This document shows positions 34,077 to 45,815 of a stretch of 64,000 nucleotides of DNA, piece by piece. The notes beneath the pieces were generated by a model, which worked only from the letters and a program-made list of their open reading frames with translations, made no database searches and was not told where the DNA came from. This DNA comes from Protula sp. h YS-2021 (Eukaryota > Annelida > Polychaeta > Sabellida > Serpulidae). The stretch is taken from assembly GCA_949752745.1 (NCBI GenBank), contig OX457029.1, positions 16,121,956 to 16,185,955 on the forward strand. Reading direction: 5' to 3'. The position numbers and the translations under genes were made by a program. Position 1 is the stretch's first letter; every line of letters begins with the position of its first letter.

Positions 34077-35972
34077 AAATACGCGTTATGGTTTAGTATG
34101 ATTTTGTACACTGTTTAAGTTTGCTTTCGAAGTACGTCTGAGCAGACAAAAACGTACAAAAGCGTATAAAAAGAAACTAAACCATATAAAAGCAAACTTT
34201 TCTGCATGCAATAGTATATGCAACAGCACGCAAATTTCGCATAAGATCGTGGACGATCATATACAATTTCTACGAAATTTTCGCACAAAAACATGCACGA
34301 TTTTATACGAGCTTATACGTTTTTGTTCGAACGTTTAGTGCGCTTTTGTACGAATACGTATAAAATCATATACGATCTTACATGAAATTTGTATGGAAAT
34401 TAGGTCAATTGCGAACTATTGTGTACTGTTGTATACTAGCGTATGCAAGGAAGTTTGCTTTTTATGGTTTATTTTGTATTTATGTTAGGCGCCGTTTTGG
34501 GACCGGCGCCGTTTTAAAACGGCACCGGGGCCGTTTTAAAACGGCGCTAGCGCCGTTTTGGGACCGATGCTGGTCCCAAAATGGCCTGGCCGTTTTGAGT
34601 CGGCGAGGGGCCGTTTTGGGACCGTCCGAGTCATGAGACGGCGCATGTGCCATTTTAAAACTGCGGTTCAGTTTTAAGAAGCAAACTAAAAGGGACATTT
34701 TACTTTTTCTTAACTTTTGTTCAAATTGTCAATTCCTTTAAGGGGATTAAGGCTGTTTATACGTGAGCCTTGGGATTATGATTAGTGAGGGCAGACTTCG
34801 CATCGTACTCGGAAAATTTCCAATTTTAAAGCAAAGTAGAACGGCATATGTGCCCCAAGTAATTGACATTTATTTGGGAGATTAGGTGATTAAGACTGAT
34901 TTGCAGAAAGCAGCAGATTCAGCCAGTCCGGAGTAGAAACTGTCAGTAGATCAGGGGAGGATTTGGGGATTAAGTAGGAGGCGCCGTTGTTGAGTCTGTT
35001 AGTCTTCAATAAAGCAATCCGGAGTAAAACCTGTCAGTAGACTATAGCGAGGTGCCGTTGTGGAGTCTGTTATAGTTCAATAAAGTATTACAATTTCATT
35101 GTTTCCTTGTTTTTTATTTTGCTAAAAATAAACAAGTAAATTATTTCGTTTATTCCACGATATGTCTTTGATGGCAAAATGGTAGGGTGTGGTGGCAAAG
35201 TGGTCGGTGGCAAAATGGCTGGTGGCCAAGTGGTCGGTGGCAAAACGACCTACACCCGAGTTAACTACATCAAATAATGTGTCCATACTAAGAGCTCGAA
35301 GTAGTTTTTCTGACTCTGAATTATCCTCGGGATTTTCAGGTTTTACTAAAATATCAACTAGTCCGAGGTCTGGAATTGTTACCAGTCTGTAGCGTTTCGA
35401 GACTTGACACGTTTGTCTGTTTCCTCATTCTTAAGTACTGTTACTATCGTGTCATATTTCTCACGACTGATAACTTTGGGGGCTTTTGAGTTTTCAAGTT
35501 CTTTTATTTTTTCGTCAAATTTTTCTTTAAATTTATCGATTTTACCGCATCTTTACAGCTTATTGCAGGATTCAAGGATTAACTCTGGGTAAAGTTTTCT
35601 TTCAATCGACATTCACCCTAATAACATCTGAATTGTAATCTCTTAATTGCAATAACGTTTTAAATGAAGTAAATTTAAACCTGGTCCTAAAACGGCACCG
35701 GTGCGGTGGTGTTAATAGTGGTCCTAAAACGGCGATGGTGCCGAATCGCGGACGGTCGCAAAACGGCGACGCCGTTTTGGGACCTCTGAATCCTGGAATA
35801 TGGTCCCAAAATGGCACCGGTGCCGTTTTAAAACGGCCCCGGTCCTGAAACGGCCCTGAACATTTATACGCTTTGTATGTTTTTTTTCTGCTCAGACTTA
35901 GTCGAAAGCCAACTTAAACAAATAAAAGCATAAAAAAGCACACTAAATCATAATGCGTCTTTCATGATTTCA
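34077..35972. mobile_element. Long-TIR (foldback-like) DNA element, 1.9 kb
   Basis: Ends are inverted over more than 100 bp: TGAAATCATGAAA(T/G)ACGC at the left and its complement ending at 35972. They share TTAAGTT(T/G)GCTTTCGA, GTCTGAGCAGA and ACAAA-GCGTATAAA further in. Inside both arms lie GC-rich blocks of CGCCGTTTTAAAACGGC and GTCCCAAAACGGC type (34490-34660 and 35685-35860). No clear target duplication was found. The middle holds a broken coding fragment (35140-35552). A related sequence without the full structure is at 36230-36440. Confidence 0.75.
35140..35552 (-). pseudogene. Broken coding fragment inside the long-TIR element, function unknown
   Basis: On the minus strand one frame (35552-35382) reads 57 codons including KEKFDEKIKELENSKAPKVI and SREKYDTIVTVLKNEETDKR, then hits a stop. 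The adjacent frame continues without a stop through VTIPDLGLVDILVKPENPED and NSESEKLLRAL. An upstream stop precedes ELILESCNKL. The lysine/glutamate-rich helix followed by a hydrophobic 'P-x-L-G-L-x-D-I-L' strand looks like real protein-coding sequence that has decayed by a frameshift and stops. I do not recognise the family; it might be transposon-derived or a captured host fragment. A set of 18-bp direct repeats (GTGGCAAAGTGGTCG type) at 35185-35250 interrupts its far end. Confidence 0.5.
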
Positions 35973-37690
35973 GGTGAATTTTCCTCTTACAATCTCACTT
36001 TTTGTCTGATATTTTGGTGCACCTATCGTCTGTCGTAAAGCAAATATTTTGATCCTATTCCGTGTAAGTAAACCTGTTTTATTCTTCCCCATTTATTATT
36101 TAATCACTTTTGTGGATTTTCACTTGTTGTCACAACGGCGGCTTGGTAAGTAGTGAGGTTTTGAAATTTGTTGATGAGACCTTATTGGCTCATTCTTAAT
36201 TGCTATGGTAACCGCAGACTTGCACTCGGTTCAGTGAGACAAAAGCAGATAAAAGCGTACAAAAGTATATAAAAGCATGTTTTGGAAAAGCCGCTAAACC
36301 ACGACAATCACCAACTCGTACAAATACAAAGAAAAGCATACAAAAGCGTACTAATGCATACCAAAGCGTACTCATTCAAACATGTGCAAACTAATGCATG
36401 TAAGATCGTATAAGATTTAGCATGCCTTAGTTTGCTTTTGCACGGACGTTTCGTGTACCACCGCGTCTCAATAGTGGCCCCTTCTGGCGAAAGGATCAAC
36501 ACGAGTCCGGTGCTTGATAGGCAAGCCAGGAATTCCGCTCTGAAATACACACACATGAGTATATAGGTATACCATCATAGGTATACCATGTGGTCTTCAA
36601 TATTTTTACGTGTATCTACGTGTACTGTCTGTGTAGTTCACAACCTAAAACAATGAAGTAACGTAAACCTTTCGATTGTGTGACATGTCATTCATTGGTA
36701 GCCTATTGCGGAAGAGCAGACAAAAAATACCTGGGTCCTGCATATTATACGGTGTGTTACACTGTCATCCTCTACATGCACTAGCCGGAGTTCTTGTGAC
36801 AAACACAAAAAAAGGCTGATAATGGACTGAGGAATGACCATGAAAGTCTGATTCGGCATTCAGCACTTGATTGTAATCATCGTTTCCCAATAGCACTATG
36901 ATACAATCAGGCAAAATAAAGCTAAAAAAAGAATGACTTCGCAAAGATGTTGGCTTATGAAAGAATTAAAATACTGATAACATTTCCATTGGGAGCAACC
37001 AGTTTCCATGCTGCCTAATCAAGTCTAGAATTAACGTGCTCGGATCGCTGCCGAGGAAAAGTGTTTGCATGTGTGGCTACGAGCATTTCTATTCCGTCTT
37101 TGTCGGAAGAAGAAAAGGGAAAAGAAAGGAAACTGCGCTTTGTTTATGGAGCATGACATCAATCGCAGTGTTCCGCAGATGACACAAAATTAGGTCAAAC
37201 GACATCTAAAATCACGTGTCATAGGAGCCATTTAATTGGTCGTGACTTGACATTTCCGTTACATTTGTGCTTTCCCTCACAAACACATATTTTATGAAGC
37301 AGTTCTCTCATACGGACTGACAACTTCTTTAAAGTACAAGCTTATTCTCTAAAAAAAAAAAAAACAAGAAAAAAAAACTAAAAAAAAAAAAAAGAAAAAA
37401 AGATTTTATAACAAGTAAGAAGCAGACGAAACCCGGCTCCTTTTTCATATACGGGCGGACTGAGTCAGCGGTTTGCGGGATCTAGGACAAGGCGTAGGCC
37501 AATGTCATGGCCACTGGATGACGGTCTCAAATTTCCTCTATATTAAAAAAATTATGATTATGATGGCCAACTGATAGAACAGAATAATAAAGTATATATG
37601 GCTTGTTCAGGAAGGCTAACTGAAGTCACGCGCACCAGATTAATAGCGAGTTAACTAACACGGTCATGACCATTCAGCTAAATCTGACAC
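35973..37690. other. Intron with fragment related to the long-TIR element
   Basis: 36230-36440 is rich in AAAAGCGTACAAAAG-type words also found in the arms of the 34077-35972 element. 37349-37403 is A-rich low complexity. An open minus-strand frame at 36308-36556 has no recognisable domain. No exon supported. Confidence 0.5.
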
Positions 37691-37815
37691 AATGAGGCAC
37701 AGCACAGCATAGCACAGCACAGCATAGCACAGCACAGTACAGCACAGCACAGTACAGCACAACACAGCACAGCATAGCACAGCACAGTACAGCACAGCAC
37801 AGCACAGCACAGCAC
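37691..37815. repeat. AGCAC-type pentanucleotide microsatellite
   Basis: Repeats of CAGCA/CAGTA/CATAG type, about 25 units. Confidence 0.95.
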
Positions 37816-40029
37816 TCACTCAGTAAATGGCCAGCTTTTTAAAACTCTCTCCATGACTTGTAACAATGTTCAGGCAGAAGGTACTGAGATCAAAAGTAGT
37901 CAAAAACCTTGTATAATAACATGTAGGAGTACTTCATATGTCTGATTCAATTTACATTCAAACTGCATCCGGATGCTGTACTTGTATTCCCAATCAATGT
38001 CTTTGTCAACAAGAAACACGCCAGTTTTTAAGCACTTTTTCAGTCTTCCTATAATGAGAGCAATTTGGGCTGTTTATGACTTGTTTCCTTACAGTCAATT
38101 TTCGTCAAAAAGGTTATTTTATGAGTTCTATCTGGTTTGTATAATACAACATCATCAGTGGGCTTACTGGTGTTTTTGTAGCTATTACACAGTTCTTTGT
38201 CAACCGTTCACGTTCCTGGTGTTTTATCTGGACCGTTGTTTTGCAGACAGAGCCAGTGTCATGTCCGCTCTACAAAATCGCTTCTCCTATGTTTTTGGCA
38301 TCGTGCACTTTGTTGGGATCAGTGAAGTCGTGAAGGCATTTGCTAAAAAATGATTCATTCTAAACCTACAGACATTTTTGTTTGGCATTGAAAAAGAACG
38401 TCTATGGTTTATTTATAAATTTCGAATTTCATAAGCGGTTTGTTCTTAAGGCTTTAACGTGAGCCCTGTGGAGTAGCTTCTTGCAGTAAACTGACGCAGC
38501 GGCATCATTTGCTAACTAACCCGGCTTCCCAACCCGTTGCCAAAAACAGAAGCATGTATTTATACACAATTTTATGTTAGCCATCATAGCTTTATTTTGT
38601 GTCATGATTGCCAGCGCGGGTACAAAAGAAGTAGTAGTATTTTGACTATTAGGTACACCCGGTAAGTACTGCCCGCTCTTCCATTATTGAAAACATCACG
38701 CTTCGCATCACCGAAATTGTGTGCTATGGCATTGTTATTATAAACATCGCTATCCGACAGAAAGTATCACAGAAGGCCAAAATATATCTAATTTAAAAGA
38801 GAAGTATACCTGTTCCCAAAATCATGAAACCGACCCGAAAACCCTCCCACAGCCATACGCACTGTTCCTACTCGTCTTTCAGGCTCGTGCTACCTGCACT
38901 GCACCCTACGGCACGGTTTTTCGGATCAGTTCACGTGATCATATGACATGCTGAGGATTTCAGGTTCGGGTTACAGTGCCACAGGAGATGGGATGGTTTC
39001 TTGGACCAGTCCACCTGCTCGTGTCGTTTTATCATTATATGTACATGCTGAGGATTTCAGCGCTACAGGAGAGTTTTTTGGACCAGTCCAGCTGCTTGTG
39101 TGGTTTTATCATGACATGCGAAGGATTGCACTAGCTATATCTTCTTTTCACAGTAAGAGGGTCGTGCAACACCGTAAACATGATGTTCCAGGAGCTCGAC
39201 TCTTCCTAACTGTTTACATCATCTCTCAAAAATAAATAAAACTAGAGTGGAGTATGCACACCAACATCAGCGTACCCGAACACGTCATACACTTTTATTG
39301 CTATTTTGTTTTTGCAAAGTAAAACCCCTCCCCTCACCCCATCCTTTTCCACCGTTTGTCCTGCCTCCTGAAAGGGGAGGGGAGCAGCTGCGTAACTTGT
39401 GAGCATCTTAATCCTTAATTTCTATATATGTCTTGGTACAAGTTAAGCAATGTAGAATCTGGGTTACGACAAGCAGGTTCTACTGTTCCTCTACATTATA
39501 AAATTCTGGGACATGGTCGATCAAACAGGTTTCACAGTGTGTCTCTCATCCTCGTGGAGGAGGTAAGAACTAAAAGCAGGTCGAGTGTACGTAGTTTTTA
39601 ATCGGATCTCTGAGGTGGTCGCTACAAACAGGTTTCCCGAAGTGCGTTTTATCCGGGCACAGGAGGTGGTCACTGCTCCACGGGAGAAAAACATCATAAA
39701 TAAATAAATAAATCAGTTGTAACTACTCACACCAGAATCAATTAAAAAGACAGCACAATTACAGATTTTGACTAAATTTGAAGTTGCGAATTTGGACTAA
39801 AATGTCGCTCGGAGAAAGGCCTGAAAAATCCTCACAGAAACATTTCCAAGTTTGTTCCATTGTTTGATTCCATTTTCTGCATCATCCCCTCTCAGTTTAG
39901 CCTTGTCATTCTGGCCTGAAAGTGAGCTAAATGTAAAAAAAAAAACGAACGTATTTATCAAACTTTCTCCAAATTTCTCCCAAAATGGCCGTACTTGAAT
40001 GACCTCTGGTGCTTTTAGCGAATCCGGGA
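37816..40029. other. Intron, mostly unique-looking
   Basis: A diverged duplication of roughly 100 bp occurs at 38940-39120 (ACATGCTGAGGATTTCAG and TTGGACCAGTCCA in both copies). A 126-codon plus-strand frame at 37973-38353 has no domain pattern. No exon supported. Confidence 0.5.
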
Positions 40030-40662
40030 CAGAAGTGCCCTTGACAAACGGGTCTTGGACATAAGGGCCTTTCATAAAACGGCCTTTTCCAAAAGGGCCT
40101 TTCCCAAAACGGGCCTAAATGAAAAGTTGGACAAAAGGGCCTTGAGAATTTTTTTCAGAACTCCTTATATATCGACAAGACACTGACACGCCCACAGCAT
40201 CCCGATTAGCGCGTGTGTTTAAACAGCACAGTGCAGAGGAACGAAACAAAGGACAGAGATATCTTTTGTGGCACAATGACTCCGAAATCTGGCATCTAAA
40301 GACAGTGATGGGAAGTAATTGAAAGAGTCTTTGCAATGAGTAAAACACCAAGGCAGTGATTGGTACAAACAGGGATTATCCTGTGGCACAGTGCTTCGGA
40401 AATCTCAGAGAGTGATGGGGAGTAATTGAAACAAAGCATTAAGGCAGTTATCTGTAAAAACACAATGAAGTTTGTTTTTTGACTTGTTATTATATTATAT
40501 ATTTTATTAAACAATTAAAACTCAAAATCCCAGAAAAAAATTCTCACAGCCTTTATGTCCAACTTTTCATTTAGGGCCGTTTTGGGAAAGGCCTTTTCGG
40601 GAAAGGCCGTTTTGGGAAAGGCCCTTATGTCCAAGCCCCTTTTGTCCAAGGTCCATCTGTCT
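40030..40662. mobile_element. Non-autonomous TIR element, about 630 bp
   Basis: The two ends are complementary over about 110 bp: CTTGGACATAAGGGCC at 40054 and GGCCCTTATGTCCAAG near 40620, continuing through GGCCTTTCCCAAAACGG blocks to AAATGAAAAGTTGGACA and its complement. Internal short repeats of GGGCCTTTTGTCCA type fill the arms. The interior has a diverged direct duplication (GTGGCACA...GTGATGGG(A/G)AGTAATTGAAA). A target duplication was not resolved. Confidence 0.75.
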
Positions 40663-40789
40663 GGATACCGGTTTTAGCAGACATTTCTTCGGGAACTCTT
40701 AAAACTCTTGCACTTGTACTACAAAACAAAAGCTGCACTGAGTTTGCAATCAGATTTTCTTCTAAGCTGATGTCATAGCTGAAAAATTG

Positions 40790-43700
40790 TTGTTTTAAAA
40801 ACAAAAATGTCCTGGGATATCGTGACCAAGCCGAGATCTAGTGAATCACGTATCAATAGGTTTGCATGGCCGCCAGAAAGTGGTAGTCACATTCTAAAAA
40901 CCGGTTACTGACAACTTTTTAAATGCCGGCATTTGCGTAATATCTGGCGGGTCTCAGAAAAGTAAATTTCAAAGAGCTCTAACGTTGGATGACGCATAAA
41001 AAGAATAGCAATCTGACTAAAATTACTTCAAGAACTATTTAAACAAGAATGTCCAGGGAGAATGTGACCAGCCGAGATCTAGTGAATCTATGAATAAGTT
41101 TGTCTGGTTGCCAAAAGTGGCAGTCACATTGTACAAGTTTGTCCAAGGACAAAGTCCCAGCTTACGAAAAGCGATAAGACCAAATCCAGCGTGCATGAAC
41201 AAGGGAATTTCCCTGAAAAATGCGGCTTCAAATCACGTGATGGCAAAGAGCTAGCTAATTAATTAATTTAGCAACGGACCCGAACATACACCAATAAATA
41301 CATGCAAAGATTTGTTTCCCAGAAAAAGGAAAAAAACAGATCGTGTGTATCTCTGGTAGACTAGGTAGTCTACCAGAAATACTTTCGAACAACGTATCGA
41401 AATTGTATCCACACAGGCACACACGTGTACTGTTGACATGTACTTCGGACATACAAAACTATTGCAAGCAGCAGAAACGACCAAATGTGCCTTTTGAAAA
41501 GAAAAGCCGCGTCTAAAACATGATTACTTAAGTTTTAATGTTTTGGTTTGTATTATTTTGCGGGGTTTGCATTTCCGACCAGTGCGCATGTTTATTTAAC
41601 TTGCGGTGATGTACGGTTTGCATTTCGGAAAAATGCGCATGTTTATTTAACTTGCCGTTATGCTCTGTTCGCATTTCGGACAAATGCGCATGTTATTTAA
41701 ATTGCGTTGATGTGCAGTTCGCAAAGCGAACCAGTGCGCATGTTTATCTAATATGCATTGCTGTGCATGTTTTTTTAACTTTTGTCGATGCGCAGTTCGC
41801 ATTTCGGACCAGTGCGCATGTATATTCAACTTCCGTTGATGAGCGGTTCGCAATTCCGATCAGTGCGCATGATTATTTAGCTTGCATTGATGCGCTGTTC
41901 ACATTTTGGATGACTGCGCATGTTTATTTAACTGGCATTGATCAGCGTTTCAAATTTTAGACCAGTGCGCATGTTTAATTAACTTGCGTTGATGCGCGGT
42001 TATTATTTCGGACCATTGCGCAAGTTTATTTAATTTGCGTTTATGCACGGTTCGCATTTCGGACCAGTGCGCATGTTTATTTAATTTGCGTTGATGCGCG
42101 GTTATTATTCTGGACCACTGCGCATGTTTATTTAACTTGCATTGACGCGCGGTTTGCGTTTTGGACCAGTGCGTATATTTATTTGCGTCGATGTGCGGTT
42201 CGATTTCGAACCAGTGCGCATGTTTACCAAACGCGTCGATGCGCGGTCCGCATTACGGACCAATGCGCATGTTTATTCAACTTACAAGAGAGGCCTAACT
42301 GGAGAAGAATCGTACAATATTGGAAAGGAATTTAATCAAAATTATGGGAGAACAAACATTTTCAAAATTAAACGCCAATAAATTAAAAAATGCCATCTAT
42401 TTACCCAATTTTTGGCGGATCGCCAGAAACAGTAAGACTTCAAGACATCCCTACCTACAGAACATTCGTTAAAGAAAATCTGATGAAAATTCTCGAAGAA
42501 GCATTTTGAAAATTAGGCACCAAAAAATTAACAAGCATGTCCAAGAACATGACCCAGCCGAGTTATCAAACAAGGTAAAAGAGAAAAACTCTGAAACGAA
42601 TATTGCTAGGCCTAAAAATGAACTTTGTTTCTGAACGTAACTTTTCTTAATTTTAATACACAAAAACAGTTTTCCCGGATGGAAGCTACCGGAAAAGGGA
42701 TGTTGGAGAGGTTGGGTTTTGACGATTCACGTATTTACCGACATCTACACAATTTTACACAATTTTTTAAATTCCACCTTTTCGGCATTTTTTTTTTTTT
42801 GTCCTTTGCGAAAAAAGCAAAGTCCAGGTGGAGAAGCACCTGAGAAACTTTTGATGAAAATTTTATAACTATTTGAAAAAGACTGAGAGAAACGAATGGT
42901 TTGACAATTCAGTTATTTACTACCATTTATTCCAGTTTTTACCATATTTCAACGTTCCGTCATTTCGGCAGTTTTTGGCGAACCGCGAAGAAAAATAATA
43001 GCCTGGTAGGCGAATCCCTGGGGAACATCCTTGTGTAACATCTAAACCACTGGAGTAAAACTGTAGGAGCAGTAGCATTTTAAAAATGGGTCAAAACGGG
43101 CACAAAAAGTGCTGCCATTTTGTCGTTTTTCGTCAATCGTCAAAAGAAGTAATAGCCAAGTGGGGGACTACCCAGGGAACATTCCTGCTTAATATCAAAA
43201 CGACTGGAGCAAAACTGTAGGAGGAGTAGCATTTTAAAGAAAAAGTTTAACATACGCACATACATTCAAGTCCCCTATAGTGATAGGACTAACCCAGTCC
43301 GACAAAGTCGGCTGGGTTAAAAAAATGCCCCCCATTCGGCCAATTTTTGGCGGATCGCTAAAAAAGTAATTTTCAAGGAAGGACTATGTTGAGCACATTC
43401 GAACTGAATTTGATGAAAATCTGATCAAAATTGTTCGAGAAGAAGCATTTTGAAAATTGGCAACAAAAAAATTTAAATGCCCACCATTTAGCCAATTTTT
43501 GGCAGATCGCCCAAAAAAAGTAAACTTTCAAGAGAGGCCTACCTAGAGAACAACTGTCCAAAATTGGAAAGGAATCACATAAAAAAAGTGGGAGAAGTAG
43601 CATTTTGAAAATTAGACAACAAAAAATTTTAAAATGGCCCCATTTGGTCACTTTTTTGGCGGATCGCAAAAATGAGTACTTTTTCAACAGAGGCCTACCT

Positions 43701-44880
43701 AGGGAATATTCGTAAACAATTTGAAGAAAATCTGAGCAAAATTGTAGGAGAAGAAGCATTTTGAAAATGGGCAAACCGAAAAACTTCAAATGCCCCCGAC
43801 TTAGCCAATTTTTGGCGGATCGCCAAAAAAAAAATTAAAGAGAGGCCTACCCAGAGAGCATTCGTGTAAAATTTGAGAGGAATCAGATCAAAACTGGGGG
43901 TGAAGAAGCATTTTAAGTAAAATTTTACACACGTACATACACACTATACGTATATAAAGACGATAAGACCAACCCGACATAGGGTCTAAAAAAGGAACAG
44001 CCAGGTATGTATTTATGTTTGTTACCATTACTTAAAATTTCAAGCCACTGATACCATTGTCCAGCAGTTAGTTAAGCTTTTACTGAAAAGTTTTTGCCTT
44101 TTCCCCAATTTTTGGCCAATCACCAAAAAAAAAAAAAAAAAAAAAAAGAAACAGTAATACCCAGGTGGGCAGTACTGCTTGCTACCTTCAACCAAAATTT
44201 CAAGACAGTAAGATTATTTTCCAGCACTTAGTTAATATTTTACTGGAAAAGTTTTGGTTTTTCGTCATAATTTTCGCTAATCTCAGGCCAATCACCAAAA
44301 AGGTAAAAGCCAGATAGGCAGTTATGTCTGCTACTCTGTTAAAATTTCAAGACGGTAAGGTATTTTCCTGGATCTAGTTAAGATTTTACGAAAAAATGCT
44401 TTCTCGCCAATATTTTCGCCAATTTTTGCCGAATCGCCAACAAAGTAACAGCCAGGTGGATACTTATGCACCCTACCTTCTACCAAAATTTTCTGTAAGA
44501 AGCTGGTCAATTTTTGGTGGATCGCCAAAAAAGAAAGTTAGTTTTCAAGAGAGGCCTTCCTTGTAAACATTTGGGCAAAATTTGAAGACAACCTAATTAA
44601 AACTGTGGAAGAAGCATTTTGAAAATTGGCAACCAATAAATCTTAAATGAACCCCATTTGCCCATTTTTGGCGGATTGCCAAAAAAAGTAATTTTTTGAA
44701 GAGAGGCCTTCCTAGAGAACATTTGTTAAAATTTGAAAGGAACCCGATCAAAACTGAGGGAGAAGTTAGTAGCATTTTAAATAAAAGTTTACACACGTAC
44801 ATACGTACATACAGACGACGGATACTGCCGCTACTGATGCCAACGAAGTCGGCTGGTCTAAAAACTGCAGCTTTGTTAAA
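40790..44880. repeat. Dispersed composite repeat, copy 2, with diverged tandem modules
   Basis: 40800-41170 contains two diverged copies of the GCCGAGATCTAGTGAATC module found near 2190. 42490-43230 matches 2890-3560. From 43320 to 44700 units of about 160 bp recur, each with CCAATTTTTGGCGGATCGCC followed by GAGAGGCCTACC. Three sub-blocks end in the TACATACAGACGACGGA plus CGACAAAGTCGG hairpin module (43240-43320, 43920-43985, 44785-44875). The minus-strand frame at 43373-43789 is a shadow of these repeats. Confidence 0.75.
41575..42290. repeat. 51-bp minisatellite, about 14 diverged copies
   Basis: Unit carries GTGCGCATGTTTATTTAACT and TTGATGCGCGGTTCGCATTT; measured spacing of GCGCAT is 51, 51, 50 bp before larger gaps. 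Copies are more diverged than in the other arrays, suggesting an older array. Confidence 0.9.
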
Positions 44881-44934
44881 TCTTAAGTGTCGAATTAAAA
44901 GAATGTTCATCGATATTGATAACATCAGCAACTA

Positions 44935-45350
44935 GAGGTGTGTCCGATCGGAACACGAATGCCCCGCCTGGCGGATAGTCAGTGATATAATCTTAGTTTG
45001 AGGGATGTGATTCTTCTTGAAGAAAGAATGAATAAGCACGGACGTAGTACCGAACACCTAACTGCAATAAAATTGCGCAAGCTCAAAGGCCAATTTCGAC
45101 CGAATAAACGCCTCGTCGGACAAACGGAAGACGTCCTGCACAACTTCAATATATTAGGAACAATATCCCACAAACAAAAAAGTTGCCGGCCAAATAGGTA
45201 CGGTACAGTGCGATCCACAAAACTTGGTACCTAAAGCGTACCGTACACATAGACAGATGGACGGACGGACAGATAGACAGCCAGACGGACGCACAACTCA
45301 AACACTATATGCCCCGCTGACCCCGCTGACATTTGTCAGGCGGAGCATAA
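44935..45350. repeat. Dispersed repeat with GACGGACGG run and hairpin end
   Basis: Begins near GAGGTGTGTCCGATCGGAAC and a CCCCGCCTGGCGGATAG motif, and ends in GATGGACGGACGGACAGATA and a hairpin at 45309-45348 (ATGCCCCGCTGAC / GTCAGGCGGAGCAT). This looks like one short interspersed element about 0.4 kb long; superfamily unknown. Confidence 0.6.
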
Positions 45351-45589
45351 TAAAAACCCTTCTTTTTTTTTTAATTTCAAGTATATTTATATATTCATCA
45401 TATTTATAACATTTGGTTATTGGCGGATGACTGTGGAAAAACAAACGTGTAAAACTATCCATTAGTTTCAGATGCTGTGAAAGGTGTGAAATAAAAAACA
45501 ACAATGTAAATGTTAAACTAGAGCAGTGTGCAAGCCCACATATTCCCCACAGGCCCCACATCAGTTAAACACGGCCATCAATAGTTGAA

Positions 45590-45815
45590 ATTTTCCAAGT
45601 CCAAGCTGATCCATTTTCCTTAGACGAACCTGGCACATTTACAATACAGATCTGTGTTTATTCCCATAGAACCTGCATACCAAGTTTCATTAAAATCCTT
45701 GCAGGAGTTTTTAAGTTACTATGTTAACAAGCTCTTGATGACAGACCGACCGCCAGACCGACAGACACACGTGGTCGATCGCATATATCCCCCCCCCCCC
45801 CTGGGGGGAATAAAT
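45590..45815. repeat. Second short interspersed repeat with GACAGACCGACC run and hairpin
   Basis: Contains CCAAGTTTCATTAAAATCCTT, then GACAGACCGACCGCCAGACC and the hairpin ATATATCCCCCC/GGGGGGAATA at 45783-45810. The order resembles the 3' tails of short interspersed repeats seen in many invertebrate genomes. Confidence 0.6.

Noticed and set aside
37973..38353. 126-codon plus-strand frame
   Set aside because: No domain pattern, no splice or promoter support, and opposite to the host gene.
43373..43789. 138-codon minus-strand frame
   Set aside because: Lies across diverged 160-bp repeat modules; the peptide itself is repetitive.
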